This document shows positions 1 through 8,344 of a stretch of 64,000 bases of DNA, one piece after another. The translations under genes were made by a program, and so were the position numbers. How positions within the stretch are numbered: position 1 is the stretch's first letter; each line of letters opens with the position of its first letter. The DNA lies in NCBI RefSeq assembly GCF_008630495.1, contig NZ_VWOJ01000002.1:573001-637000 (forward strand), read 5' to 3'. Under the pieces are notes generated by a model, which worked only from the letters and a program-made list of their open reading frames with translations, was not told the origin of the DNA and searched no databases. Origin of the DNA: Alkalicaulis satelles. Its GTDB lineage: Bacteria; Pseudomonadota; Alphaproteobacteria; Caulobacterales; Maricaulaceae.

Positions 1-1356
1 CGCGTCCATGCCATGCCCGCCGGAAGCGCCCTCCTGCACGTAGGAGAGCAGCATGGTGTCGTCATAGGGCGCGGGGTGGATGTCATGGCGGGCGAACACC
101 GCCAGATCATATTTGAAATTCTGGCCCAGCTTCAGGATCGCCGGGTCTTCCAAGAGCGGCTTGAGACGGCCCAACGCACTGGCCATATCGATCTGCTCGG
201 GCCGCCCGCCCCCGTCGGCCAGATCGCCGCCCGAATGGCCCAGCGGGATATAGCAGGCCTCGCCCGGGCGCACCGCCAGCGATACGCCCACCAGGCGCGC
301 CGCACTCGCCGACAGGGCGTCCGTCTCCACGTCCACCGCCACGACGCGCGCTGCTCGGGCGCGCGCGATCCAGGCGTCCAGCGCCTCCAGGGTCTGAACG
401 GTCTTGTAGGCGGAGCGATCGATGGGCGCGGTGGCGTCGCCGGTCTCGTCCGCAGGGCCGGCGCCCAGCGCCTCCTCGATCCGGCGCGTCAGGGTGCGAA
501 ATTCCATGGCCCTGAGGAAGCCCACCAGCCGCTCGCCATCGGGATCGGCGGCGCCAAAACTCTCCAGCGGCGCAGGCGTGGGCGTATCGGCCTTCAAGGT
601 CACCAGCTGGCGCGACAGCCGGGCGTTCTCAGCGTGTTCGATCAGACTTTCGCGGCGTTTGGGCTGTTTGATCTCTTCGGCGCGCGCCAACAGCGTATCG
701 AGATCGCCATATTCGGTGATCAGCTGGGCGGCGGTCTTGATCCCGATGCCCGGCACGCCGGGCACATTGTCCACGCTGTCGCCGGCCAGGGCCTGCACAT
801 CGATGACCTTTTCGGGCGGCACGCCGAATTTCTCGATCACCTCCTCGCGCCCGATGCGGCGTACTTTCATGGGATCGAGCAGGGTCACCTGGTCATTGAC
901 CAGCTGCATGAGGTCCTTGTCGGAAGACGCAATGGAGACGCGCGCCCCGGCCTCGGCGGCCTGGCGCGCATAGGCGGCGATCAGATCATCGGCCTCATAG
1001 CCCTCCAGCTCGATGCAGGGCAGGTCAAAGGCCCCGGTGGCGTCCCGGATCAGCGCAAATTGCGGCACCAGGTCTTCGGGCGGCTCGGGCCTGTTGGCCT
1101 TGTAGCCGTCATAGAGCGCGTTGCGGAAGGTGACGCCGGAATGGTCGAAAATCACCGCCAGATGGGTCGGCGCATCCTCGCCCTTGAGGTCTTTCAACAG
1201 CTTCCAGACCATGGCGCAAAAGCCCTGCACCGCGCCCACCGGCGCGCCGTCGGAGCGGGTCAGGGCCGGCAGGGCGTGATAGGCGCGGAAGATGAAGCCC
1301 GACCCGTCCACCAGATAGACATGGGACTGGGCGTCAACGGGGCGGGTTACGGCCAT
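1..1356 (-). CDS. polA: DNA polymerase I, N-terminal part (cut by window edge)
   Basis: This is the first 452 residues of DNA polymerase I, which fills gaps during Okazaki fragment maturation and excision repair. Residues 1-290 form the 5'-3' exonuclease: VYLVDGSG (13-20), AVIFDHSG (67-74), the acidic EGYEADDL (118-125), ASSDKDL (143-149) and the helix-hairpin-helix around GDSVDNVPG (192-200). From about residue 320 a 3'-5' exonuclease domain begins. It keeps VDVETDAL (341-348) and NFKYD (413-417), so proofreading is probably active. The polymerase domain lies beyond position 1. The start is the first ATG of the frame. The SOS-boxed small gene lies 84 bp upstream on the same strand and could be co-transcribed with it. 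Confidence 0.96.
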   Translation of the reverse strand, partial: MAVTRPVDAQSHVYLVDGSGFIFRAYHALPALTRSDGAPVGAVQGFCAMVWKLLKDLKGEDAPTHLAVIFDHSGVTFRNALYDGYKANRPEPPEDLVPQFALIRDATGAFDLPCIELEGYEADDLIAAYARQAAEAGARVSIASSDKDLMQLVNDQVTLLDPMKVRRIGREEVIEKFGVPPEKVIDVQALAGDSVDNVPGVPGIGIKTAAQLITEYGDLDTLLARAEEIKQPKRRESLIEHAENARLSRQLVTLKADTPTPAPLESFGAADPDGERLVGFLRAMEFRTLTRRIEEALGAGPADETGDATAPIDRSAYKTVQTLEALDAWIARARAARVVAVDVETDALSASAARLVGVSLAVRPGEACYIPLGHSGGDLADGGGRPEQIDMASALGRLKPLLEDPAILKLGQNFKYDLAVFARHDIHPAPYDDTMLLSYVQEGASGGHGMDA

Positions 1357-1365
1357 GGGAGGGCT

Positions 1366-1412
1366 CCGGCTGGCGAACAGGGCAGGGACGCCAAGCTAGG
1401 CCCGCCAGCCGG
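1366..1412 (-). terminator. Inverted repeat between the SOS-boxed gene and polA
   Basis: CCGGCTGGCG (1366-1375) and CGCCAGCCGG (1403-1412) are a perfect 10 bp inverted repeat with a 27-base loop. There is no T-run. It may be a weak or Rho-dependent terminator, or an attenuator that limits read-through from the upstream gene into polA. It could also be a chance repeat in GC-rich DNA. Confidence 0.35.
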
Positions 1413-1440
1413 GAGGGGCAATCTGTGCGAGGCAGGCGCG

Positions 1441-1749
1441 TCAGGCGTGAGCGAACAGATCGCCCTGGGGGGCGCGCGCAGGCGCCATGGCCGGCGCAAT
1501 ATCCCGGCGCGGGGTGCGCGACAGGGTGCGCGACGGCGCAGGCGCGATCACCGGCTCGGCGTTCGACAGGGTCAGGCCCAGCTCGCCCGCCTTGGCGCGG
1601 ATGGCGCTGTCGGGCCGGCCCAGGCGCAGGCTGATCAGGCGCACCGGGGCGCCCTTGCGCGCCAGAGCCCGCAATTGCGCCAGATCCTCGCCACGCCAGC
1701 GCTTGCCGGCATTGCGCGCATATCCACCATTCGAAGCGCTGTAAGCCAT
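1441..1749 (-). CDS. Small SOS-controlled HTH-like protein of unknown function
   Basis: The product has 102 residues. The ATG at 1749 is chosen because a GGAAGGAG ribosome site precedes it and a good promoter fits just upstream; a longer reading would start inside the LexA boxes. Residues 18-58 resemble a short SANT/Myb-like helix-turn-helix (WRGEDLAQL, LISLRLGRP, AIRAKAGELG), a family common but uncharacterised in alphaproteobacteria. The middle is rich in Pro, Ala and Arg. The extreme C-terminus contains QGDLF (95-99), which fits the QxxLF beta-clamp-binding pattern. Two LexA boxes cover the promoter, so damage induction is expected. polA follows in the same direction. Function is unknown; DNA binding and clamp contact are inference. 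Confidence 0.75.
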   Translation of the reverse strand: MAYSASNGGYARNAGKRWRGEDLAQLRALARKGAPVRLISLRLGRPDSAIRAKAGELGLTLSNAEPVIAPAPSRTLSRTPRRDIAPAMAPARAPQGDLFAHA

Positions 1750-1770
1750 GAGTCTGCTCCTTCCAGAACA

Positions 1771-1819
1771 GAACATAGGCGGAACACGCGGCGCTGTCAA
1801 GGATGTTCGGTTAATGTTC
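1771..1819 (-). promoter_or_regulatory. Promoter with two LexA (SOS) boxes
   Basis: Two exact alphaproteobacterial LexA boxes are present. One reads GAACATAGGCGGAAC (1771-1785, GTTC-N7-GTTC on the minus strand). The other reads GTTCGGTTAATGTTC (1805-1819). On the minus strand TTGACA (1800-1795), 17 bases and TATGTT (1777-1772) form a near-consensus sigma70 promoter. The proximal box overlaps the -10 element and the distal box lies just upstream of the -35 element, a layout that suits tight LexA repression of the small gene at 1441-1749. Confidence 0.85.
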
Positions 1820-1833
1820 CGTTTGCGCGGACT

Positions 1834-2301
1834 CTACCAGCTGCCGGTATTGTCCATGCTGGCCCAGGGCTCGGCGGGCGCCAGATGCTCGCCGCGCTGC
1901 AAAAGCTCGATGGAGATTCCATCCGGGCTGCGCACAAACGCCATATGCCCGTCGCGCGGCGGGCGGTGGATCACATAGCCCAGGGCCTGCAGCCGGGCGC
2001 ACAGGGCGTAGATATCGGCCACCCGGAAGGCCAGATGGCCGAAATTGCGCGCCCCGCCATAGTCTTCCGGGTCCCAGTTATGGGTCAGCTCGATCATGGG
2101 CAGACCCGCAGGCAGCGGGCCTTCGTCCAGCGCCTCGATCCCCGCCCGGCGCAGATCGTCCGGCGCGGCCAGGAAAATCAGCGTGAAGCGGCCCTTTTCG
2201 CTGGACTTGCGCCGCACCTCTTTCAGGCCCAGCCCCTCGCAGAAAAAGCGCAGCGAGGCGTCCACATCGCTGATGCGCACCATGGCGTGCAGATATTCCA
2301 T
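1834..2301 (-). CDS. gloA: Lactoylglutathione lyase (glyoxalase I), VOC fold
   Basis: This 155-residue protein has the size and two beta-alpha-beta-beta-beta modules of bacterial glyoxalase I, which isomerises the methylglyoxal-glutathione hemithioacetal to lactoylglutathione in the cytoplasm. Likely metal ligands are His5, Glu71, His89 and Glu132, placed as in the E. coli enzyme. NFGHLAF (87-93) and SPDGISIELL (125-134) are typical family motifs. The start is the only reasonable ATG. The next gene upstream on this strand is a membrane protein 11 bp away, so the two may be co-transcribed. Some VOC relatives have other activities, but the ligand set fits glyoxalase well. Confidence 0.88.
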   Translation of the reverse strand: MEYLHAMVRISDVDASLRFFCEGLGLKEVRRKSSEKGRFTLIFLAAPDDLRRAGIEALDEGPLPAGLPMIELTHNWDPEDYGGARNFGHLAFRVADIYALCARLQALGYVIHRPPRDGHMAFVRSPDGISIELLQRGEHLAPAEPWASMDNTGSW

Positions 2302-2312
2302 TAATCAGGTCC

Positions 2313-2870
2313 TCAGCTGTCTGCGTCCGGTTCGGGATCGGGGCGCACCCGCCTTGCCCATTTGGGCCGGCGGCGCCAAGTGGACTCCTCGGGGATGGGC
2401 TCGCCCCGGGCGCGCGCCAGCGCATGGGTCCAGGGCTCGGGCGCGCGCAGCCAGTAAAAGCGCGCCACCACGCCTGCGACCAGGGCCCACAGGGCGATCA
2501 TGCCGAAAAACTGGCTGAACAGAAACACATAGCCGATACGCCCGCCCCATTCGGGCGCTCCGCCCAGCGTCCACAGGACATGATAGACCGCCCCGGCGAT
2601 GACGATCATCAGCGGCGCCAGCACCAGGGTGAGCCCGGTGGCCAGCGCCGCATACAGCGCCCAGCGCGGCTGAAAGCTTTGCACATAGAGGCGGATGAAT
2701 GCGTCCTCGCTGACACCCTTGACGCTGGCCGGCTTGTCGCGGGCGCGCCCGGCGTATTCATCCGCAGCATCGGCGCGCAGGGCGCGCACCGCCAGCGCCC
2801 AGCGCACAAGGCAGGCCAGGGAAAACGCCACGAGGGCGGCGGCGAAAACAATCAGTCCGGCATCGATCAT
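2313..2870 (-). CDS. Conserved membrane protein of unknown function
   Basis: The 185-residue product is not recognised. Residues 1-30 form an N-terminal membrane segment (LIVFAAALVAFSLACLVRW). Two more hydrophobic spans follow, at about 72-104 (LATGLTLVLAPLMIVIAG) and 113-142 (YVFLFSQFFGMIALWALVAG). The C-terminal 40 residues are rich in Arg, Pro and Glu and probably cytoplasmic. It lies 11 bp before gloA and 10 bp after the Ada-like gene, all on one strand, which suggests a shared transcript. No catalytic motif is visible. Confidence 0.7.
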   Translation of the reverse strand: MIDAGLIVFAAALVAFSLACLVRWALAVRALRADAADEYAGRARDKPASVKGVSEDAFIRLYVQSFQPRWALYAALATGLTLVLAPLMIVIAGAVYHVLWTLGGAPEWGGRIGYVFLFSQFFGMIALWALVAGVVARFYWLRAPEPWTHALARARGEPIPEESTWRRRPKWARRVRPDPEPDADS

Positions 2871-2880
2871 GGGGAGCTAT

Positions 2881-3741
2881 TTAGCGCCTTGCAGCCTCAT
2901 ATGCGAGCATGGCGCGCTTGCGTTCCAGCCCCCAGTGATAGCCGGTCAGGCGCCCGTCGCCCGCCAGCACGCGGTGACAGGGGATCAGCCAGCTGACCGG
3001 ATTGGCGCCCACCGCCGCGCCCACCGCACGGCTGGCGCGCTGAGAACAGACCGTGCGGGCGATATCGCCATAGCTGACCGTGCAGCCGGGCGGAATGCGC
3101 AGCAGCGCGCGCCAGACCTGACGGCGCCAGGGCGTGCCATAGAGCGCCAGCGGCAGGGCCGCCTCACCGGCGCGCGCGTCGAAAATCCGCTCCGCCCACT
3201 GGCGCGCCAGCCCATCCTCGCGGTGGAAGGCCGCGCCGGGAAAGCGCGCAGCGAGATCGGCCAGGGCCGCGTCCTCGCCGTCTGCGCCCGCAAACGCCAG
3301 CGCCGACAAGCCGCGCGGCGCGATCAGGAACACGCCGGTCCCGAACGGTGTCGGCGCACAGCCCCAGCGCAACGCCAGCCCGGCCCCGCCCGCCTTGGCC
3401 TCTCCCGGCGTCACGGCTTCTTCGGCGATGAACACGTCATGCAGGCGCGAAGGGCCGGACAGACCGGTCTCCAGCGCCGCATCCAGCACGCTGGCTCCGT
3501 CCACCAGCAGCTTGCGCGCGCTGGCGTGGGTCAGGGCCTGGACATACCGCTTGGGGCTGGCCCCGGTCCAGCGGGTGAAGACGCGCTGGAAATGCGCCGG
3601 CGACAGGCCTGCCGCCTTCGCCGCGGCGGCCAGATCAGGCTGATCGCGCCAGTTTTCGTGCAGAAAATCCAGGGCGGCGGTGATGCGCGGATAGTCGCGC
3701 GCGCGCTCGTCCAGCGGGGCGGGGGATGTAATCGGGTTCAT
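2881..3741 (-). CDS. Ada-like AraC/methylated-DNA--cysteine methyltransferase fusion
   Basis: The 286-residue protein joins an AraC-type helix-turn-helix (about 20-105; LAAAAKAAGLSPAHFQRVF) to an O6-alkylguanine methyltransferase domain (about 120-283). The methyl-acceptor motif IPCHRV is intact, with PVSWL before it and GTPWRRQVW upstream, so suicidal DNA repair is expected. It lacks the N-terminal zinc-binding phosphotriester domain of E. coli Ada, so the usual switch to an activator through N-terminal methylation cannot operate as in E. coli. Many alphaproteobacteria carry this short form. It is followed by two genes on the same strand. Confidence 0.88.
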   Translation of the reverse strand: MNPITSPAPLDERARDYPRITAALDFLHENWRDQPDLAAAAKAAGLSPAHFQRVFTRWTGASPKRYVQALTHASARKLLVDGASVLDAALETGLSGPSRLHDVFIAEEAVTPGEAKAGGAGLALRWGCAPTPFGTGVFLIAPRGLSALAFAGADGEDAALADLAARFPGAAFHREDGLARQWAERIFDARAGEAALPLALYGTPWRRQVWRALLRIPPGCTVSYGDIARTVCSQRASRAVGAAVGANPVSWLIPCHRVLAGDGRLTGYHWGLERKRAMLAYEAARR

Positions 3742-3759
3742 GGGTGCGACCCTGCCCTG

Positions 3760-4323
3760 TCATACAGGGGCGCCGCCACCTGATTCTTGCGCAAGCGGCG
3801 CCTGCCCCGCCGCCTCGATGGCCTCGCGCACGGCTGCGGCCAGGCTCTCGCGCTCGGGGCCGGACAGCATGGAGCCGATGATCAGGCTCTTGCCCTTGGC
3901 GGTCAGGCGCGCCTGCACATCCGGCTCGCCCTCACCGGCGATCTCCACCCTTGTCCAGGCCCGCGGCAGGCGGAACCAGGTCTGGTGGCCGGTGGGATAG
4001 CGCCGCCCCACCCGGATCTCGTGCTTCGTGATCTGAATGGTCTCCAGCCGCCGCCCGTCCCGGTAGGACAGGCGGAAGGCCAGCCAGATCAGCGCTACGT
4101 CCAGCCCGAAAAAGCCCAGCACCGGCCAGGCGCCGATGAGCATGAAGGCGATCCCTGCGGTGAAGCTGACCAGGGCGATGGCCGCCATCAGGGCGTAAAA
4201 GCCCCAATTGGGCAGGGAGCGGTTGGGGCGCACCTGCGCATCGAGATACAGCCGCTCACCCGCCGCCAGCGGTTCCGGCGGGGCTTCAGAGGGCCAGGTT
4301 TCATAGATGCGGCGGCGCTCCAT
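3760..4323 (-). CDS. DUF2244 family membrane protein
   Basis: The product is 187 residues if the ATG at 4323 is used; the in-frame extension further upstream reads as non-coding low-complexity sequence. After a short N-terminal part, RPNRSLPNWGFYAL leads into two close membrane segments (LMAAIALVSFTAGIAFMLIG and AWPVLGFFGLDVALIWLAF), followed by LSYRDGRR and a C-terminal soluble domain of about 100 residues. This order is typical of DUF2244, a family common near cytochrome oxidase genes and of unknown role. It ends 18 bp before the Ada-like gene and may share its promoter. Confidence 0.8.
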   Translation of the reverse strand: MERRRIYETWPSEAPPEPLAAGERLYLDAQVRPNRSLPNWGFYALMAAIALVSFTAGIAFMLIGAWPVLGFFGLDVALIWLAFRLSYRDGRRLETIQITKHEIRVGRRYPTGHQTWFRLPRAWTRVEIAGEGEPDVQARLTAKGKSLIIGSMLSGPERESLAAAVREAIEAAGQAPLAQESGGGAPV

Positions 4324-4504
4324 GACGGCCAATATAGCGCGCCATCCCCCGCCCGCCCAAGGGCGCGGGGGCCGTGACGCAACTGCATCCTGCAGGCTGG
4401 ATGAACGCGCACGCCTTTCTCGCGTCAAAATCAGTCACTAAGGTCGGTTTCATGACGCCCGGGCGCCCCGCCCGCGCCACAATTGACAGAGCCCAGAACC
4501 GGTC

Positions 4505-5272
4505 ATGACCCTGTCCGCGCTTCTTTACGCCTCCGCCCTTTCCGCCGCCGCCGCGCTGGCGGCGCCCAGCGCAATAGACGCCAGCGCCGACGCGCCGCTG
4601 ATGGCGAGCGCGTCCTTTGTCTATATGGCCGAGCCCGATCCGGATCCGGACGCCATCGTGCCCCTGCCCTCCGGCGACAACGCGACGGGCGAGGCCGAGC
4701 GGCGTCTGGGCGTGGCCCGGGCCGAAGCCTGGTTTGAAGGCGTGACCACGCTGCGCGCGCGTTTCGAGCAGATCGCGCCAGACGGTTCGTTGACCACCGG
4801 CGATCTGGCGCTGAGCCGGCCGGGCCGGGCGCGCTTCGCCTATGATGCGCCCACGCCGGTGCTGATGGTGGCCGATGGCAGCACGGTGGCCATCGCCGAT
4901 TTCGATCTGGAGACCATTGACCGCGCCCCCATCGCCTCCACCCCGCTGCGCCATGTGCTGGGCGCCGGTCCCACCCTGTCCGAGAGCGGTGCGGTGACCG
5001 ATGCCGGCCATGCGCGCGGCCGGCTCTATGTGACGCTGGCTGATCCCGATGGCGAGGAGGGCGGCCGGCTGACCCTGGTGTTCGAGGATCCTGATCCGGC
5101 CCTGCCCGCCGAGACGCTGCAACTGGCCGGCTGGTACGCGGTGGACGCCATGGGCGGGCTGACCGAGGTGCTGCTCAGCAATGTGGAGACCGGCATGCGC
5201 CTGGAGCCGCGCCTGTTCATCCTGGACGATGAGGACGTGATCTCCGAGCGCCGCCGCAGCCGCCGGCGCTAA
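4505..5272 (+). CDS. lolA: LolA-like outer-membrane lipoprotein carrier
   Basis: The 255-residue protein starts with an Ala-rich signal peptide (LSALLYASALSAAAALAAPS). After an acidic stretch comes a LolA fold from about residue 66: a helix with TTLRARFEQI, then TTGDLALSRPGRARFAYD and TPVLMVADGSTV, the classical LolA strand pattern. LolA shuttles lipoproteins through the periplasm from LolCDE to LolB. The N-terminal insert between signal and fold is longer than in the E. coli protein. The stop overlaps by 4 bp the stop of the convergent acyltransferase gene. Assignment to the family is firm; equivalence to the essential LolA is likely but not proven. Confidence 0.8.
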   Translation: MTLSALLYASALSAAAALAAPSAIDASADAPLMASASFVYMAEPDPDPDAIVPLPSGDNATGEAERRLGVARAEAWFEGVTTLRARFEQIAPDGSLTTGDLALSRPGRARFAYDAPTPVLMVADGSTVAIADFDLETIDRAPIASTPLRHVLGAGPTLSESGAVTDAGHARGRLYVTLADPDGEEGGRLTLVFEDPDPALPAETLQLAGWYAVDAMGGLTEVLLSNVETGMRLEPRLFILDDEDVISERRRSRRR

Positions 5273-6408
5273 AGCCGGGGCTTGAGCCCGAACCAGATCC
5301 GCAAGGGCCCGGTGCGTTCGGCCGCCATCGCAAAGGCGATGGCGCCGGCAATCGTCAGGCCCGCCACCAGGGCGAATTCGGTCACCGCGCCCAGCCGCCA
5401 GCCCGCCGCCGTGATCAGATAGATCGCCATCACCGTGATCGTCTGGTGGATGAGATAGACCGGAAAGACCAGCGCGCTGGCGCGCTTCAGCGTCGGCCCG
5501 CTGCGGCGTATCAACCGGCGCGCCACCCATAGAAGGGCCAGGATCACCCACCAGGCATAGGCCAGCCTCAGGGCGCGCCAGAGCGCCGCCTGCCAGGGCT
5601 GGGCGGCAAGGGCGTCCCAGGTCTGCCAGGCCATGACCAGGCCTGCGCCCGCCAGCAGGCACAGGCCAAGAGCGGCCGGCCCGCACCGGTCCACAGCCCG
5701 CCATGCGGCCTGCGACCGCGCGGCCGCCACGCCATAAAGCACGAAAGTCAGGCTGAAGGCGTGGGTGGCCCAGTCGCTCACCAGATCATGGGTGACCGGG
5801 AAGGTTTCCCCCAGCGTGAAACGGATGGCCAGCAGCGGAATCACCGGCGCCACAAGCAATATGAGCCCGGCGCGCGGCCCGGACAGCCACGCATCAAGAC
5901 CCCTTGCGCCCGCCCGGCTGAGCCCGGCCATGACCGGGGCGAGAAGCACCGCGTACACCAGCAGATAGGCCACGAACCACATATGGTTCCAGGTCGGGGT
6001 GATGATGGAGAACCCGCCCTGGAAGGAGAGATATCGCGCCCAGAAGGCCAGATATCCCGCCTCGATCTCGCCTGACTGGCGCAGCTCGCCATAGGCTTGC
6101 GGAACCACGATCACGGTCATGGCCAGGATCAGCGGCGCCATCAGGCGCACCATACGGTCGCGCGCGAAACCGGCCGCGCCCAGCCGGGCGTGCAGCATCG
6201 CCATGGCCGCGCCGGAGATGAAAAACAAAAGCGGCAGGCGCCACGGACTCGCCAGCGCCATCAGCGGCTCCAGCACCGGCCCGGCATAGACGCTCTTCAC
6301 ATGCCAGCCCCACGTCACATAGCCCATGCCGGTGTGATAAAAAATCAGCACGGCGAAGGCGAAAATTCGCAAGGCGTCGAGATCCGGGCGGCGGTCAGGC
6401 AGCGTCAT
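5269..6408 (-). CDS. Acyltransferase 3 family membrane protein
   Basis: With the ATG at 6408 the protein has 379 residues and about ten membrane segments, as in the acyltransferase 3 (OafA/NodX-like) family that O-acylates cell-surface glycans or exported metabolites. The N-terminal motif RPDLDALRIFAFAVLIFYHTG holds the conserved Arg-Asp and the catalytic-type His after LIFY. The upstream in-frame extension is not a plausible membrane N-terminus. The gene is divergent from a membrane LytTR regulator, a pairing that suggests local control. The acyl donor and acceptor cannot be inferred. Confidence 0.85.
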   Translation of the reverse strand: MTLPDRRPDLDALRIFAFAVLIFYHTGMGYVTWGWHVKSVYAGPVLEPLMALASPWRLPLLFFISGAAMAMLHARLGAAGFARDRMVRLMAPLILAMTVIVVPQAYGELRQSGEIEAGYLAFWARYLSFQGGFSIITPTWNHMWFVAYLLVYAVLLAPVMAGLSRAGARGLDAWLSGPRAGLILLVAPVIPLLAIRFTLGETFPVTHDLVSDWATHAFSLTFVLYGVAAARSQAAWRAVDRCGPAALGLCLLAGAGLVMAWQTWDALAAQPWQAALWRALRLAYAWWVILALLWVARRLIRRSGPTLKRASALVFPVYLIHQTITVMAIYLITAAGWRLGAVTEFALVAGLTIAGAIAFAMAAERTGPLRIWFGLKPRL

Positions 6409-6594
6409 CAGGCTCTCCGGGAAGCTGAGGCCGTAATAACTGAACCACGATGACGCTCCGGTCTTGCGGATCGTGACCGGCGCCGGCCAGGCGGGACGAA
6501 CGGGCTGTATTGAGGTCTCTACGGGGATGAATGACGCGCCTGCAGGGCCGAACGGCGCTGGCCCTGGCGTGCGGCGCACGGCACACTCATCGCC

Positions 6595-7455
6595 ATGACA
6601 GGCGCCGCCTTGACCCTCCAGGACCGCGACCGGGACCGCGCCGCCGACCGGCGCGCTTTTGTCATGGCGGGCCTTGCATGTTCTGCGGGCGTCGCCGCGG
6701 TGGTGACCATCAATGCGCTGTCGCTGGCCGACGAGATAACCCGCTCAGGCGCTGCGCCGGGGCTGTATCCCTATATTCTGGAAGGCGCGAGCGGGGCGGC
6801 GACCCTGATGCTCCTGCCCGCCGTGCTGGCGCTGGGCGCCGCCTTTCCGCTGGAGACCGGACGCTGGCGCATCAGCCTGGCGGTGCACCTGGCCGGGCTG
6901 GCCGCCTTTGCGGCGCTCCATACCGGCCTGATGACCGGATTTCGCAGCATGTTGTGGCCGCTCCTGCTGGAACGGCCCTATCAGGGCTTCGGGTCACCGC
7001 TGGAGACCTTCATCTACGAGCTGCGCAAGGATGCGCTGACCTATATCAGCTTCCAGGCGGTGCTGATGCTGCTGCGCGCCCTGACCCGCGCGCGCATGAC
7101 CATCACCGCCCTGCGCCGGGAGGCGCGCGAGGGCGGGATGATCGCCCTGCGCTGCGGGGGACGGGAGATCCGCCTGCCCGCCAGCGAGATCGTGTCGGCC
7201 AGCGCGGCGGGCAATTACGCCGAAATCCGAACGCAGACCGGATCGCATCTCGCCCGCATTCCCCTGTCGGAACTGGAAACCATGCTGGCCGGCGCCGGCG
7301 TTCGTCCGGTGCGACTGCACCGCTCACATCTGGCCGTGCACGCGGCCATACGCGAGATCATTCCCGGACCTGACGGCGGCGCGCAGGTGCGTCTGGCGGA
7401 TGGCGGGAGCCTGCCGGTCAGCCGGCGCTACCGGGCAGGCCTCAAAACGGTCTAG
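6595..7455 (+). CDS. Membrane-anchored LytTR DNA-binding regulator
   Basis: This 286-residue protein has four predicted membrane spans in residues 20-165 (for example VMAGLACSAGVAAVVTINAL and LMLLPAVLALGAAFPL), then a linker and a C-terminal LytTR domain (about 180-283) with IALRCGGREIRLPASEIV, a Gly-Asn-Tyr motif and VRLHRSHLA. There is no receiver domain, so the input is probably sensed in the membrane directly. It is divergent from the acyltransferase across 186 bp, where its binding site would be expected. Its stop overlaps the convergent uppP stop by 4 bp. The signal and targets are unknown. Confidence 0.85.
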   Translation: MTGAALTLQDRDRDRAADRRAFVMAGLACSAGVAAVVTINALSLADEITRSGAAPGLYPYILEGASGAATLMLLPAVLALGAAFPLETGRWRISLAVHLAGLAAFAALHTGLMTGFRSMLWPLLLERPYQGFGSPLETFIYELRKDALTYISFQAVLMLLRALTRARMTITALRREAREGGMIALRCGGREIRLPASEIVSASAAGNYAEIRTQTGSHLARIPLSELETMLAGAGVRPVRLHRSHLAVHAAIREIIPGPDGGAQVRLADGGSLPVSRRYRAGLKTV

Positions 7456-8252
7456 ACCAGCCAGATCAGGATCGCTGCGCCCAGGGCGAAACGGTAGATC
7501 ACGAAGGGCAGGAAGCCGATTTTCGCCACGAAGCGCATCAGGAAGGCGATGGCCGCATAGGCGGCTGCGAACGACAAGACCGCAATGATCAGCCCGTCCA
7601 TGAGGCTGGCGCCGGTGTCGGCGCCGCGGGCCAGCTCGATGACGGCGACAAGGCCGAAAGCGGCGATCACCGGCACCGACATCAGCATGGAAAAGCGCGC
7701 CGCTTCGGGACGCTCCATGCCCACCGCGCGCGCCGCTGTCATGGTCACGCCCGAGCGGCTGGCGCCGGGGACCAGCGCCAAAGCCTGGGCCAGGCCGATC
7801 AGCACGGCGGAGCGGAAGCCCAGGGTCTCGGTGGTGACGATCCTGCGCCCGAAATGATCGGCCGCCCAGAGCGGGACAGCGAAGGCGATCATCATCCAGG
7901 CGATCAGTTCCGGCGAGCGCATGGCCTCGGCCAGGCCCGCAAAATAAAGAATGCCGCCAAAGATCAGCACGGGCGGGGTGGCTGCGGCGATGAGCAAGGC
8001 CAGGCGGCCCCCGGGCGTTATCTGACCGCGCAGAAGCGCGAACTTGCCGGTCGCCACCGCGCCCACATCACGCCGGAAATAGATCAGAACCGCGGCCAAA
8101 GAGCCCACATGGGCCATGAGGTCGATGAGCACGCCCTGATCATCAAAGCCAGCCGCTTCCGGCGCCAGGATCAGATGGCCCGATGACGAGACCGGCAGAA
8201 ACTCGGTCAGCCCTTGCACCACAGCCAGCAGGATCAGGGTGAACACGGTCAT
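7452..8252 (-). CDS. uppP: Undecaprenyl-diphosphatase
   Basis: The 266-residue integral membrane enzyme removes a phosphate from undecaprenyl pyrophosphate so that the lipid carrier can be reused for peptidoglycan and glycan export. Diagnostic motifs are QGLTEFLPVSSSGHLIL at the N-terminus and PGASRSGVTMTAA in the second half, together holding the catalytic Glu, Ser and Arg residues. About eight membrane spans are visible. The ATG at 8252 is used because the family begins just before the QGLTEFLP motif; the in-frame residues further upstream have no homologous character. Confidence 0.95.
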   Translation of the reverse strand: MTVFTLILLAVVQGLTEFLPVSSSGHLILAPEAAGFDDQGVLIDLMAHVGSLAAVLIYFRRDVGAVATGKFALLRGQITPGGRLALLIAAATPPVLIFGGILYFAGLAEAMRSPELIAWMMIAFAVPLWAADHFGRRIVTTETLGFRSAVLIGLAQALALVPGASRSGVTMTAARAVGMERPEAARFSMLMSVPVIAAFGLVAVIELARGADTGASLMDGLIIAVLSFAAAYAAIAFLMRFVAKIGFLPFVIYRFALGAAILIWLV

Positions 8253-8344
8253 GACAGGGCTCCGGGACTGCGGGAAACCGTGAGGCATGCACTATTCGCG
8301 CCCGCGCGCCAAGCCCGGATCGGACCGGCCTGCACCTGCGCTCC

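Noticed and set aside
13-2304. Long plus-strand open frame of 763 codons at the left edge
   Set aside because: It is antisense to polA, the SOS-boxed gene and gloA, whose products match known families; the frame is open only because of high GC content.
2695-3783. Plus-strand frame of 362 codons
   Set aside because: It is the antisense shadow of the Ada-like gene, with Arg/Gln/His-rich composition typical of such shadows.
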